Shown here one piece after another: positions 33,413-42,773 of a DNA stretch of 64,000 bases (the first letter of the stretch is position 1; every line of letters starts with the position of its first letter). This DNA comes from a virus. A program made the position numbers and the translations under genes. The notes under the pieces are model-generated. The model saw only the letters and a list, made by a program, of their open reading frames with translations. It did no database searches and was not told where the DNA came from. The stretch spans positions 1 to 64,000 of the IMG/VR virus record IMGVR_UViG_3300011013_000008, one strand, 5' to 3'.

Positions 33413-35660
33413 TAAATATGATAAAGGAACTAACTATGCAAAGCTATTTCCTGAAGTTGAAATAGACTTATATCATTTATCATCACAAAACAAGAAAAAG
33501 CTATTAGTAGCTGATATGGATATAGAAATAGACACTGAAGATTATGACTTTATAATTTTAGTAGGGGCAGAACCAACTAAGAAATATTGTTCTGGTAATG
33601 TATCTACTCATCAAGGTTATCTAGTAGATGAAAAATATTTACCTTTAATTGATCCAGGGATGTTAATATTCAAACCAGATATGAAATCTGCATTTGATAG
33701 ATCAGTTAGTAATATACTAGAGTATATTTCAGGAGATAAAAAGCAGCCCATTTGGAGGGAATCAATCGGAGTAGAAGATGAGCAGGAAGCTCTGACTATA
33801 CTAAAAGAAATTCTAGATGCTCCAGTTGGGCCGGTTGCTCTGGATACTGAAACAACTGCTTTATATAGTAGAAAAGGTACAGTACTAGGAATTAGTATAG
33901 CAAATTCTATTACTAAAGGTTATTACATTTCTGCTGATGTTGTTGCAGAGGACTGCATAGAGATTATTCAAGCTATTATTAATAAACACATTATAGTATT
34001 CCATAATGCTAAATTTGATATACATATGTTAAATTATCATTTTGGGTTAGACTTTGACTTAGATAATATAACTAATCCAGATTCTTTCGAAGATACTTTA
34101 ATGTTACACTATATTCTAGATGAATCTACTGGGTCTCATGGACTAAAACAATTATGTATAAAATATACTGATCTAGGAGATTATGATAGGGATTTAGACC
34201 AATTTAAGAAAGATTACTGTAGGCTACATAAAGTAAAGCAGGCAGATTTTACTTATGATTTAATTCCATTTGATATTATGTATCCGTATGCAGCAAAAGA
34301 TGCGATGGGTACTCTAGAATTATATACAAAGTTTATTGATATAGTTAAGAATAGCAGAATAAACAAAGCGTATGAAATGCTGAAGAAAGGTGCTAAGTTT
34401 TTAATAAAGATTGAGGATAATGGAGTTCCTTTCTCAAAAGAAAAACTATTAGTTACTCAAACAGCGTTAGATGATGAAATATTCCAACTAGAACAATCTA
34501 TCTACAAATACCCAGAAATATCTAAACTAGAAGAAACTTTAGAGGTTAAGTTTAATCCTAATTCTGTTCAACATTTACGATATTTATTTTATAGTATGTT
34601 AAATCTTCCTGTACACGGTAAAAAGACTGCAACTGGAGCTAATAGTGTAGACGCTGAAGTATTAGATTATTTATCGGAATTACACCCTATAGTTGAACAT
34701 ATTAGTCAGATAAAGAAAGCTAAAAAGATTAAATCTACCTATATTGATAAAGTGCTAATGCATCTTGATTGGGATGGTAGATTAAGAACAAACTATAACC
34801 TAACTACTACTACTTCTGGTAGACTTAGTAGTTCTGGAACATTAAATATGCAACAATTACCTAGAGATGATAAACGGGTAAAAAGTTGTATTACTGCTCC
34901 AGAAGGATATAGTATAGTATCACAGGATCTTGGTACAGCAGAAATGTACATTGCTGCAGTTCTATCAAAAGATAAAAACTTAATGCAAGTATTCATTGAT
35001 AAACAAAAAGGGATTGGAGCAGATTTTCACTCCTCTATTGCACATATGGTATTTAGATTACCTTGTGATGCTAAAGAAGTTAAAGAATTATATCCAATAC
35101 AAAGACAAGCAGCAAAAGCTATTTCTTTTGGTATTCTATATGGCTCAGGGCCGGACAAGGTAGCAAATACTGTAAATAGTGAGGGTGGTAATTTTACAGT
35201 ACAAGATGCTAATGAAGCTATTGAACAATATTTTGCAGCTTTCCCTAAACTAAAGAAATGGTTATCTACAAATCAGCAGTTAATTAAGAAACAGGGATAT
35301 ATTTATTCAATCTTTAACAGAAAAAGAAGATTAGGAAATGTATTCTCTAAGGATAGACAGACTCAAGGACATGAGGTACGAAGTGGAATTAATTTTCTAG
35401 TACAGTCTGTAGCTTCTGATATTAACCTATTGGCTAGTATTGATATACAACAATACATCAATGATAGGAACTTAGATGTAGAGATTTTTGGCTTAGTACA
35501 TGACTCTATCTTAGCTATAGTAAATAATAACAATCTTGATGAGTATTTAAAAATTGCTCAAGAACTTACACAACAGGATTTTGGTTGTAGTATTCCAGGT
35601 TGTCCTATTGCTGTAGACCAAGAGATAGGAACAGACTATTCCTTTAAAAAAGATGAATAA
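33390..35660 (+). CDS. Family A DNA polymerase
   Basis: 756 residues. 3'-5' exonuclease: ALDTETTAL near 150, FHNAKFDIHML near 205 and a YAAKDAMGT motif near 302. Polymerase: motif A region VSQDLGTAEMY near 510, motif B RQAAKAISFGILYG near 571, and motif C LVHDS near 702. There is no 5' nuclease domain; that activity is a separate gene at 41934. The first 130 residues are extra, as in T5-type polymerases. It replicates the phage genome. Confidence 0.93.
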   Translation: MKRVALIDKYDKGTNYAKLFPEVEIDLYHLSSQNKKKLLVADMDIEIDTEDYDFIILVGAEPTKKYCSGNVSTHQGYLVDEKYLPLIDPGMLIFKPDMKSAFDRSVSNILEYISGDKKQPIWRESIGVEDEQEALTILKEILDAPVGPVALDTETTALYSRKGTVLGISIANSITKGYYISADVVAEDCIEIIQAIINKHIIVFHNAKFDIHMLNYHFGLDFDLDNITNPDSFEDTLMLHYILDESTGSHGLKQLCIKYTDLGDYDRDLDQFKKDYCRLHKVKQADFTYDLIPFDIMYPYAAKDAMGTLELYTKFIDIVKNSRINKAYEMLKKGAKFLIKIEDNGVPFSKEKLLVTQTALDDEIFQLEQSIYKYPEISKLEETLEVKFNPNSVQHLRYLFYSMLNLPVHGKKTATGANSVDAEVLDYLSELHPIVEHISQIKKAKKIKSTYIDKVLMHLDWDGRLRTNYNLTTTTSGRLSSSGTLNMQQLPRDDKRVKSCITAPEGYSIVSQDLGTAEMYIAAVLSKDKNLMQVFIDKQKGIGADFHSSIAHMVFRLPCDAKEVKELYPIQRQAAKAISFGILYGSGPDKVANTVNSEGGNFTVQDANEAIEQYFAAFPKLKKWLSTNQQLIKKQGYIYSIFNRKRRLGNVFSKDRQTQGHEVRSGINFLVQSVASDINLLASIDIQQYINDRNLDVEIFGLVHDSILAIVNNNNLDEYLKIAQELTQQDFGCSIPGCPIAVDQEIGTDYSFKKDE

Positions 35661-36168
35661 AAAGCTAGTATGGCCACTATATCATATCCGTACTTACAGA
35701 AGTATAGAAGAAAAGGATGGTATTATATATCTAGAGGATAATAGAGGTACTTATATTATTGATAATAAAAATCTTAGTGGTGATACTCTAGGTAAAAGAA
35801 GAATACGATTAAAGCATTCTTATTTAGACGAGGGAATAAGAATATATAAACTAACTAAGATTTTTTATTATTGGGCAGACGTTATTAATAATACTCATCT
35901 GTCTAAGACGTATATAGATAGTAAAGGTACTTTATTCTTCTATAAGAAATCAAATAGACGGAAATTAATATATAAAAAGGTAAAAGATATTGTTATAACT
36001 AAAGATAGCAAACTATTAGTCTACTGTGAAGATATATTTAAACCAATTTTAATTAGTTTTATACCTGTAGTAATGCCTAAATACTTAGGCTTGCTACAGA
36101 TATATGATGACTATTTATTATATGAATTATCTAGTACAGATAAGAAGGAAACATGGAGATTAGTATGA
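35653..36168 (+). CDS. Hypothetical protein
   Basis: 171 residues, basic and rich in Tyr, Ile and Lys, with repeated beta-prone strands (GIIYLEDNRGTYIIDNK, SKGTLFFYKKSNRRKLIY). It looks like a beta-propeller or repeat fragment. Overlaps polymerase and helicase genes on both sides. Function unknown; location suggests replication. Confidence 0.55.
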   Translation: MNKKLVWPLYHIRTYRSIEEKDGIIYLEDNRGTYIIDNKNLSGDTLGKRRIRLKHSYLDEGIRIYKLTKIFYYWADVINNTHLSKTYIDSKGTLFFYKKSNRRKLIYKKVKDIVITKDSKLLVYCEDIFKPILISFIPVVMPKYLGLLQIYDDYLLYELSSTDKKETWRLV

Positions 36169-37493
36169 AAGCAGTTCTTAGTAATAGAATATATCTTAGT
36201 AGTACACCGGAATTATTTAAAAGATGCAGGGAAGCATTATACTATGTAATACCACCAAAAAATTCTAAATTTGGTCGGCCAGAAATTGTTAATGATATAG
36301 TAATGATAAGTCCTACAGTATTTTCTATACCTATTGGTAGACAGGAATTAATACCGGAAGACTATGAAATTATTGATAAAAGAACTAGTGTAGGAGCTAG
36401 CATACCTAAACCTTTGATAGAGTTAAGGGAAGATCAAGTTAGTATTTTTGATGCAGTTAATGATAATTGTTTGATAAATGCAAAACCTGGGTATGGAAAG
36501 ACTTTTACAGGATTACATATAGCTAAGAAATTAGGGTTAAAAACTTTAGTAGTAGTTCATAATACAGCACTAAGAGATCAGTGGGAAGAAGAAACTTATA
36601 AATTATTTGGCTTTAGGCCAGATATTATAGGTACTGGTAAACTAAATAGTAGTACTAGTATTGTTATTAGTAATACACAAACTCTAGTTAAGCATTTAGA
36701 TAAATTCTCTAAAGAGTTTGGTACTCTAATAGTTGATGAGGTTCATAGGACACCATCTACAATATTTAAAAAAATTGTAGATTCTTCTTATGCACGATAT
36801 AAGATTGGGCTAAGTGCTACTATTAAGCGCAAAGATAATAAACATGTATTTATTCCTGATTATTTTAGTAAGGATATATTTATACCGGATACGGATACCG
36901 CATTAATACCAACTATAACGATTATCAGAACAAAACTAAGGTTATCAGTCGGTAAGGTTTCAAAGGTAGGAAAACTCTCTAGGAAAACATCTGGTGGTTG
37001 GGCGTCTCAACTAACAGAATTATGTGATAATCCAGAATATATAGAGTTAGTATCAAACCTAGTAGATATTAAATCTAATGTAGAAGGGCACAAAGTATTG
37101 TGCATAGGAGATAGATTAAATTTCCTAGATGTATGTACTAAAAGAGTAGCTAACTCAGTCAAAGTAACTAGCGAAACCACTAATAGAAAGGAAATACATG
37201 AAGGGTTTTATGATATACCTACTAAATATAATAGTTTATTTGGTATCACTAGTATTTATAAAGAGGGTATTTCTGTTAATCCTCTTAGTTGTTTAGTACT
37301 AGGAGCACCAATAAATAATGAACCTTTACTAGAACAGGTTATAGGTCGAGTAACTAGACCACATAAAGGAAAAAAGAACCCAGAAATAGTTGATATAGGA
37401 TTAGATGATCCAGTTGGTAGACGTCAATTAGCTACTAGAGTTAATTACTATATTAATAGGGGTTATAAAATAAGGGAGATACGACTTGATTAG
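36165..37493 (+). CDS. SF2 DNA/RNA helicase (UvsW/D10-like)
   Basis: 442 residues from ATG 36165, which overlaps the upstream stop (ATGA) and has GGAG six bases ahead; ATG 36153 is possible. Motif I NAKPGYGKTFTGLH near 105, motif II DEVH near 192, motif III GLSAT near 218, and motif VI QVIGRVTRP near 405. The enzyme unwinds branched DNA or R-loops using ATP, as UvsW in T4 and D10 in T5-like phages are thought to do in recombination. Confidence 0.87.
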   Translation: MKAVLSNRIYLSSTPELFKRCREALYYVIPPKNSKFGRPEIVNDIVMISPTVFSIPIGRQELIPEDYEIIDKRTSVGASIPKPLIELREDQVSIFDAVNDNCLINAKPGYGKTFTGLHIAKKLGLKTLVVVHNTALRDQWEEETYKLFGFRPDIIGTGKLNSSTSIVISNTQTLVKHLDKFSKEFGTLIVDEVHRTPSTIFKKIVDSSYARYKIGLSATIKRKDNKHVFIPDYFSKDIFIPDTDTALIPTITIIRTKLRLSVGKVSKVGKLSRKTSGGWASQLTELCDNPEYIELVSNLVDIKSNVEGHKVLCIGDRLNFLDVCTKRVANSVKVTSETTNRKEIHEGFYDIPTKYNSLFGITSIYKEGISVNPLSCLVLGAPINNEPLLEQVIGRVTRPHKGKKNPEIVDIGLDDPVGRRQLATRVNYYINRGYKIREIRLD

Positions 37494-37866
37494 ATACGAT
37501 TGGAATGTATTATCTAAGCATCCTATTTATTATATATTTAACATTCTATATATACTAGATAATAAAATAGATTTTAAAACATTAACTAGAGAAGAATTAG
37601 GTGTAATAGCCTCTTTTAAAGATAAGTCAGGTTTTCTGCTTAACTTTAATGGGATATTATCTAATAAGAGTAAACACACAGATAGTGAGATTTACTTATA
37701 CTTAGATTTAGCTGCACAACGCAGTTATATCAATTACAAAGAAACAGGTGATCTTAGATTACCAACATACTACATTGAGCATAAATATGATCTTTCGAGA
37801 TTAAGATTAAATACTATGCTCACTGTGACTGATGAAGATATAATCTTCAAATATGAGGAAAAATAA
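37486..37866 (+). CDS. Hypothetical protein
   Basis: 126 residues with a TTG start overlapping the helicase end by 8 bases. Mostly helical, Leu/Ile-rich at the N-terminus (IYYIFNILYILDNKIDFKTL) but not clearly membrane. Sits between the helicase and the ssDNA-binding-like gene, so a replication or recombination helper is plausible. Not recognised. Confidence 0.5.
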   Translation: MIRYDWNVLSKHPIYYIFNILYILDNKIDFKTLTREELGVIASFKDKSGFLLNFNGILSNKSKHTDSEIYLYLDLAAQRSYINYKETGDLRLPTYYIEHKYDLSRLRLNTMLTVTDEDIIFKYEEK

Positions 37867-37868
37867 AG

Positions 37869-38519
37869 ATGGCAAAAGGTTTTTCAGAATCCAATGGATC
37901 AGCAAAAAAGGGTGGAACTTATTACAAATGGGTAGATGGAGATCAAACTCTAAGATTAGTAGGAGATATTGTTCCAAGATATTCTTACTGGAAAAGAACT
38001 CCAGACGGAAAAAACATTTCAATTGAGTGTTTAGCTTTCGATCGAGATCAAGAAAAATTTACTAATGTAGAAAAGGATTGGTTTAAAGAATTACTTGGTA
38101 CTGATGATAATGGAAAAGAAATTCATTGTTCTTGGTCTTATGTATGCAGAGCTATTGACCCTAAAGATGATACAAAAACTGTGTTAATCCCAATGAAGAA
38201 AAAATTATATCAACAAATTATGGATGTAGCAGCAGAGCTTGGTGATCCTACAGATGTTGATAAAGGATGGGATCTTCCAATAGAGCGTAAGAAAACTGGA
38301 ACTCAAGCGTTTAATGTTGAATATAACTTAAAGCAACTTAAATGTAAAAACACTGCATTAAATGATGTACAAAAAGAGACAGTAGCTAATATGCCGGATA
38401 TTGACACATTAGTACCACGTCCAACTGCAGATGAGCAACATAAGTTTATCTTAGCAACTTTCTTTGGTGGTGATGAAACCACAGAAGATGCAGAGGCTGT
38501 AAATGAGCTAGAAGGTTAA
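37869..38519 (+). CDS. Putative single-stranded DNA-binding protein
   Basis: 216 residues. The N-terminal half looks like an OB-type gp32-like core rich in Trp and Tyr (GGTYYKWVDGDQTLRL, PRYSYWKR), with Cys/His residues, and the C-terminus is acidic (FFGGDETTEDAEAVNELEG), the hallmark of SSB partner-binding tails. Position beside the helicase and SbcCD genes fits T5-type gene order. It would coat ssDNA during replication and recombination. Confidence 0.7.
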   Translation: MAKGFSESNGSAKKGGTYYKWVDGDQTLRLVGDIVPRYSYWKRTPDGKNISIECLAFDRDQEKFTNVEKDWFKELLGTDDNGKEIHCSWSYVCRAIDPKDDTKTVLIPMKKKLYQQIMDVAAELGDPTDVDKGWDLPIERKKTGTQAFNVEYNLKQLKCKNTALNDVQKETVANMPDIDTLVPRPTADEQHKFILATFFGGDETTEDAEAVNELEG

Positions 38520-38528
38520 AAGACCTTT

Positions 38529-38562
38529 ATGTAGCCCAGTAAACCTGGGCTACATATTTATA
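38529..38562 (+). terminator. Terminator hairpin
   Basis: ATGTAGCCCAG pairs perfectly with CTGGGCTACAT around TAAAC; the following tract is AT-rich with only short T runs, so termination may be partial. Confidence 0.65.
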
Positions 38563-38573
38563 ATGAGGTACAA

Positions 38574-39506
38574 ATGAGTAAAGTTTTATTTAGTGCAGAC
38601 TTACACATTAAGCTAGGTCAACGCAATGTACCAAAAGATTGGCAAATAAATAGATTCAGACTATTATTCAAAGAGTTATTAGCTCTAGAGAAAAAAGTAG
38701 ATTACCATGTAATAGGTGGAGATATATATGATAGAGTTCCTACACTAGAGGAACAAGTTTTATTTGCTGAATATTTAGTACAAGTAAAAATACCAACTAT
38801 AATTTTTAGTGGTAATCATGAGGCTAGTAAGAAAGGTAGAACTTTCTTTGAGGTTTTAAAGCCTATGTATGAAAGACTAAATCCTAATATAACAGTAGTA
38901 ATAGGTACTGCTGAGCTCTTAGGTATGGATATAATACCATATGAAGATTTAAAAACATTTAAGCCTTCAGACTTTTCTAATGATATCCTACTAACACATG
39001 TTAGGGGTGCAATAGAACCACATGTTAAACCAGAAATTGATCTAACTAAGTTTGATAGATGGAAAGTAGTATTTGCTGGAGATTTACACTCTCATTCTAA
39101 TTGTCAAAGAAACATAGTTTATCCAGGATCTCCTATGACTACAACCTTTCATAGAGGTAGTACTAAAACAGGAGTTATAATCTTTGATAGCGAAACTGGT
39201 GAATATGAATGGATACATCTAAAACTCCCACAACTAATCAGAAAAACTGTAGAATCTGAAGATGATATGGTTCCCACCGAATTTGATCACACCATTTATG
39301 AACTAACAGGAGACTTATCAAACCTTGCTAAAGCTAATAAAGTTAATCCTTTATTAGATAAGAAAATAGTTAAGCGTAAAGTTGAAGCTACTTTAGATTT
39401 TTCTAATTTAGAGACTATAGAAGCAGAGTTAGTAGCATACCTAAAAAAGATAAAAGGAATAAAGAATACTGATAATATTAGTAGGAGATTTAATGATAAT
39501 ATTTAA
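38574..39506 (+). CDS. SbcD-like recombination nuclease subunit
   Basis: 310 residues. Mre11-type phosphoesterase motifs: SADLHIK (residues 7-13), GGDIYDR near 48, FSGNHE near 80, LTHVRGA near 140 and AGDLHSH near 165, plus a C-terminal capping region. With the SbcC-like ATPase encoded next (14-base overlap) it forms an end-processing nuclease complex like T4 gp47/gp46 and T5 D12/D13. Confidence 0.88.
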   Translation: MSKVLFSADLHIKLGQRNVPKDWQINRFRLLFKELLALEKKVDYHVIGGDIYDRVPTLEEQVLFAEYLVQVKIPTIIFSGNHEASKKGRTFFEVLKPMYERLNPNITVVIGTAELLGMDIIPYEDLKTFKPSDFSNDILLTHVRGAIEPHVKPEIDLTKFDRWKVVFAGDLHSHSNCQRNIVYPGSPMTTTFHRGSTKTGVIIFDSETGEYEWIHLKLPQLIRKTVESEDDMVPTEFDHTIYELTGDLSNLAKANKVNPLLDKKIVKRKVEATLDFSNLETIEAELVAYLKKIKGIKNTDNISRRFNDNI

Positions 39507-41298
39507 AAGAATGCAATGGAGTAATTTCTTTAGTTATGGCAAGGATAATAGTATTGATTTCAATAAAACTACTGTAACTCAGTTACTGGGTCAAAACGGA
39601 GTAGGCAAAACTTCTATACCAATAATTCTACAGGAAGTTCTTTATGGAAAGAATGTTAAGAAAATAGCTAAGGCTAAGTTATTCAATAGAAATATTGAAG
39701 CAAAGGAGATAAGTGCTAGTGTATGGTTTTCTGTTGATGAAGTAGAGTATAAATTATCCTATTCTAGAAACGGCTCTAAAGTAGTATTAGTACTATTTAA
39801 AGACGAGGAGGATATTTCTTCTCACACTGCGCCGGCTACTTTGAAATCTATCGAAAACATTTTACGCATGGACTTTGATACTTTCTCACAATTAATTTAT
39901 CAGAGCAGTAAATCTAGTTTAGAGTTTTTAACTTCTACGGATACACAAAGAAAGAAATTTCTAATTACTTTGTTCAATCTAGAAGCATATACTGAATTAC
40001 ACGAGGTATTTAAGAATAAATTAGGTAGTACTAATTTAGAGTTATCTAATGTGCAAGGTAAGTATGATATTATTAACGGATGGCTAGAAAAACATAGTAG
40101 TATTATTTTTAAGGAAATGGATTTAAAGGAAGTACCGGAAGCTCCAGATACAGAAATTGCTGTGGTACATGAGTTAGAAAGTAAGAAAAACGATGCTACT
40201 AATATTAATAAGAGAATTAATAAGAATAACACATACAAAAGACAACTTGAAACTTTAGATAAGTCTATGTTACATAGTTCTCTTAAGAATCCAAGGGGTA
40301 TAGCAACTGCTGAGGCCAATAAAATATCTTTGACAGCTATTAAAAATGAAAAACAAAAATTAATTAAAGTTCTAAGTGAAAAAAGCGATATATGTCCTAC
40401 TTGTAAGCAATCAATAGATATAAGCGAAAGTAAAGAATTAGAGCAAAAGTATCGAGCGGAAATGCAAGATATTGAAAAAAATCTGAGTGACACTATCACA
40501 AATCTTAAATTTTTACATGAAGAACTAGATCATGATAATAAGATTAAAAAAGTAACTAATGAATTTGAGACTATTACTAATTTAATTGATGATGAAGTAC
40601 CTGATACTCTTATAGATGTAGAAGATATTAATTCAAGTATTCAAGACTTACAAACTAAGATACTTAAAAGGCAGAAAGATATAAAAGAGATTCAAGAATA
40701 TAATGTTAGTGCTACTGTTAATAATACTAATAAACAAACTCATGAAAAACAATTAAAAGAATATTCAGATAGTCTTAAAGAGGAAATGAATAAGTTAGAA
40801 GAACTATTTACTGAAATAGAAGAGCTAGAAATTATTAAAGAGGCTCTGAGTACTAATGGTATAGTTTCCTATAAACTAGAATATTTAACTAAAGATTTAG
40901 AGATTGTTATAAATGAATACCTAGAGGAATTATCTAGAGGACAGTTTCAGTTAAGTTTTGCTTTAAAAGGAGATAAACTTAACATAGATGTTTATGACTA
41001 TGATAGTATAATTAGTATTAATGAATTATCTGAAGGTGAATTAGCAAAAATTAATGTATCTACTCTATTAGCAATAAGAAGACTAATGCAAAGTTTATCT
41101 AATACAAAACTTAATGTATTATTTCTAGATGAAATAATGGGTGTATTAGATGATATAGGTAGAGAAGATTTAATAACTGTATTACTTAGTGAGAGTAGCT
41201 TAAATACTTTTCTAGTAACACATTCTTATACACATCCTTTAGTACCAAAACTAACTATTACTAAAGAAGATAGAATTAGCAGGATAACTGATGAATAA
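39493..41298 (+). CDS. SbcC-like recombination ATPase subunit
   Basis: 601 residues. Walker A GQNGVGKTS at 33-41; Q-loop region LIYQSSKSSLEFL near 135; a zinc-hook CPTC near 301 between long coiled coils; ABC signature LSEGELAKINV near 515; Walker B LFLDEIMGVLDD near 545; H-loop THSYTH near 580. It is the Rad50-like partner of the SbcD-like nuclease. Length is short for SbcC and close to T4 gp46. Confidence 0.9.
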   Translation: MIIFKRMQWSNFFSYGKDNSIDFNKTTVTQLLGQNGVGKTSIPIILQEVLYGKNVKKIAKAKLFNRNIEAKEISASVWFSVDEVEYKLSYSRNGSKVVLVLFKDEEDISSHTAPATLKSIENILRMDFDTFSQLIYQSSKSSLEFLTSTDTQRKKFLITLFNLEAYTELHEVFKNKLGSTNLELSNVQGKYDIINGWLEKHSSIIFKEMDLKEVPEAPDTEIAVVHELESKKNDATNINKRINKNNTYKRQLETLDKSMLHSSLKNPRGIATAEANKISLTAIKNEKQKLIKVLSEKSDICPTCKQSIDISESKELEQKYRAEMQDIEKNLSDTITNLKFLHEELDHDNKIKKVTNEFETITNLIDDEVPDTLIDVEDINSSIQDLQTKILKRQKDIKEIQEYNVSATVNNTNKQTHEKQLKEYSDSLKEEMNKLEELFTEIEELEIIKEALSTNGIVSYKLEYLTKDLEIVINEYLEELSRGQFQLSFALKGDKLNIDVYDYDSIISINELSEGELAKINVSTLLAIRRLMQSLSNTKLNVLFLDEIMGVLDDIGREDLITVLLSESSLNTFLVTHSYTHPLVPKLTITKEDRISRITDE

Positions 41299-41479
41299 CC
41301 AGTATGAAGATATTTTAGAAGTAATTAGCGAAGGCTGGGTAGAACATTTACCAGCAGAACAAGTAATGCAAAAGTGTGAAGTATTAGGCTATAGTAAACC
41401 AACCAGAGAGGAAGTAATACATCAATATGAGAAGCTAGATGACACATTGACAAATTTTATGCAGAGAGGAGGTATGTAA
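41291..41479 (+). CDS. Small hypothetical protein
   Basis: 62 residues, overlapping the SbcC-like end and the next gene's start. Acidic and helical (YEDILEVISEGWVEHLPAEQ). Function unknown; coupled to the nuclease operon. Confidence 0.5.
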   Translation: MNNQYEDILEVISEGWVEHLPAEQVMQKCEVLGYSKPTREEVIHQYEKLDDTLTNFMQRGGM

Positions 41480-41937
41480 TGGCAGTAGATTCTAGACAAA
41501 AAGGGGCTAGAGCAGAGGCTGCGTTAGTAAAGTTATTAATTGCAGATACAGGATTTACTTGGAAGCGCACTCCAGGATCTGGTGCATTGCATGCAGATCA
41601 TTTATTAAAAGGAGATTGTTATATTCCTGGTGAACATAATCTGTTTGTTATAGAAATAAAACATTATAAAGATTGTCATTTAACCTGTAACTTACTAACA
41701 GATAAGAATCCACAGTTATTAATTTGGTGGGAACAAGCAAAAAGACAAGGTGTACAGGTTAGTAAAAAACCTATTCTATTTTTTAAACATGATAGAAGTA
41801 AGTGGTTTGTAGCACTAAGAAAACAAGATGCTATACTACCTAAGAAGTATTTACACTATATGCCGGAAGATTTAGTGATTTGTACTTACGATCAATTTAA
41901 AACGTATATAATGCCAGAGGTAGAATTTATAAAATGA
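41479..41937 (+). CDS. Putative PD-(D/E)XK endonuclease, Holliday-junction-resolvase-like
   Basis: 152 residues. GARAEAALVKLL carries the first Glu, TPGSGALHADHLLKGD the catalytic Asp, and FVIEIKHYK the ExK. This order fits small phage nucleases of the resolvase type; T5 has a resolvase-like D14 gene in the same place before its flap exonuclease. It probably resolves branched recombination intermediates. Confidence 0.75.
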   Translation: MAVDSRQKGARAEAALVKLLIADTGFTWKRTPGSGALHADHLLKGDCYIPGEHNLFVIEIKHYKDCHLTCNLLTDKNPQLLIWWEQAKRQGVQVSKKPILFFKHDRSKWFVALRKQDAILPKKYLHYMPEDLVICTYDQFKTYIMPEVEFIK

Positions 41938-42773
41938 GTAAAAGTTTTAGTAGTACAATGCCAGAAGAAGGTAATAATTTAATGATAGTAGATGGTTTCA
42001 ACTTAGCATTTAGATATAAACATGCTAAGAAAAGAAACTTTGCAGTAGAATATTTAAATACTATTGGTAGTTTTGCTAATAGTTATTCTGCATCTGATGT
42101 TATAATTCTTTCTGATGGTGGCTCTGAATATAGAAAACGTATCTATTCTGATTACAAAGGGGATAGAAAAAGAATGCGAGCTAATCAGAGTAAAGAAGAA
42201 GCTCAAGAATTTGAGGACTTTATGCAAGATTGGAAGTTAGCTTTTGATTTATGCTCTAGTAATTATAGTGGTATTCAATATATCGGCGTAGAAGCTGATG
42301 ACATTGCTGCCTATATTGCAACTAGAAAAGAAGTTCTAGATAAGTACGACCACATATGGTTGCTATCAACTGATAGAGACTGGGATTTACTTATAACTGA
42401 TAAAGTATCTAGATTTTCTTATAGAACTAGAAAGGAAACAACACTAGAGAACTGGAATGAACACTATGATTATTCCCCAGAAGAACATATTAGTGTTAAA
42501 GCTTTACAAGGAGATAAATCAGACTCTATTCCTGGCGTTGCCGGAATCGGAGAGAAAAGAGCAGCAGCTTTAGTAAAAGAATATGGTTCAGTATATGATA
42601 TTTATACTAGACTACCGATAAATGATAAAAGAGTATTTATGCAAAACTTAAATGCTTTCGGAGATCAACTATTATTAAATTGTAGACTAATGGATTTAGT
42701 TGAATATAGCGAAGAAGCTATAGGAGATAATATAGATGATCTTAATAATAAAATCGAGGATTTATGTCAATAA
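41934..42773 (+). CDS. 5'-3' flap exonuclease (T5 D15-like)
   Basis: 279 residues. The N-terminal VDGFNLAFR gives the first metal Asp; SDGGSEYRKRIYSDYKG holds the conserved Arg/Lys; VEADDIAAYIA and STDRDWDLLI carry the acidic cluster; GDKSDSIPGVAGIGEKRAAAL is the helix-hairpin-helix with its Asp. It removes RNA primers and flaps, the activity missing from the phage polymerase. It overlaps nrdA by 10 bases. Confidence 0.9.
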   Translation: MSKSFSSTMPEEGNNLMIVDGFNLAFRYKHAKKRNFAVEYLNTIGSFANSYSASDVIILSDGGSEYRKRIYSDYKGDRKRMRANQSKEEAQEFEDFMQDWKLAFDLCSSNYSGIQYIGVEADDIAAYIATRKEVLDKYDHIWLLSTDRDWDLLITDKVSRFSYRTRKETTLENWNEHYDYSPEEHISVKALQGDKSDSIPGVAGIGEKRAAALVKEYGSVYDIYTRLPINDKRVFMQNLNAFGDQLLLNCRLMDLVEYSEEAIGDNIDDLNNKIEDLCQ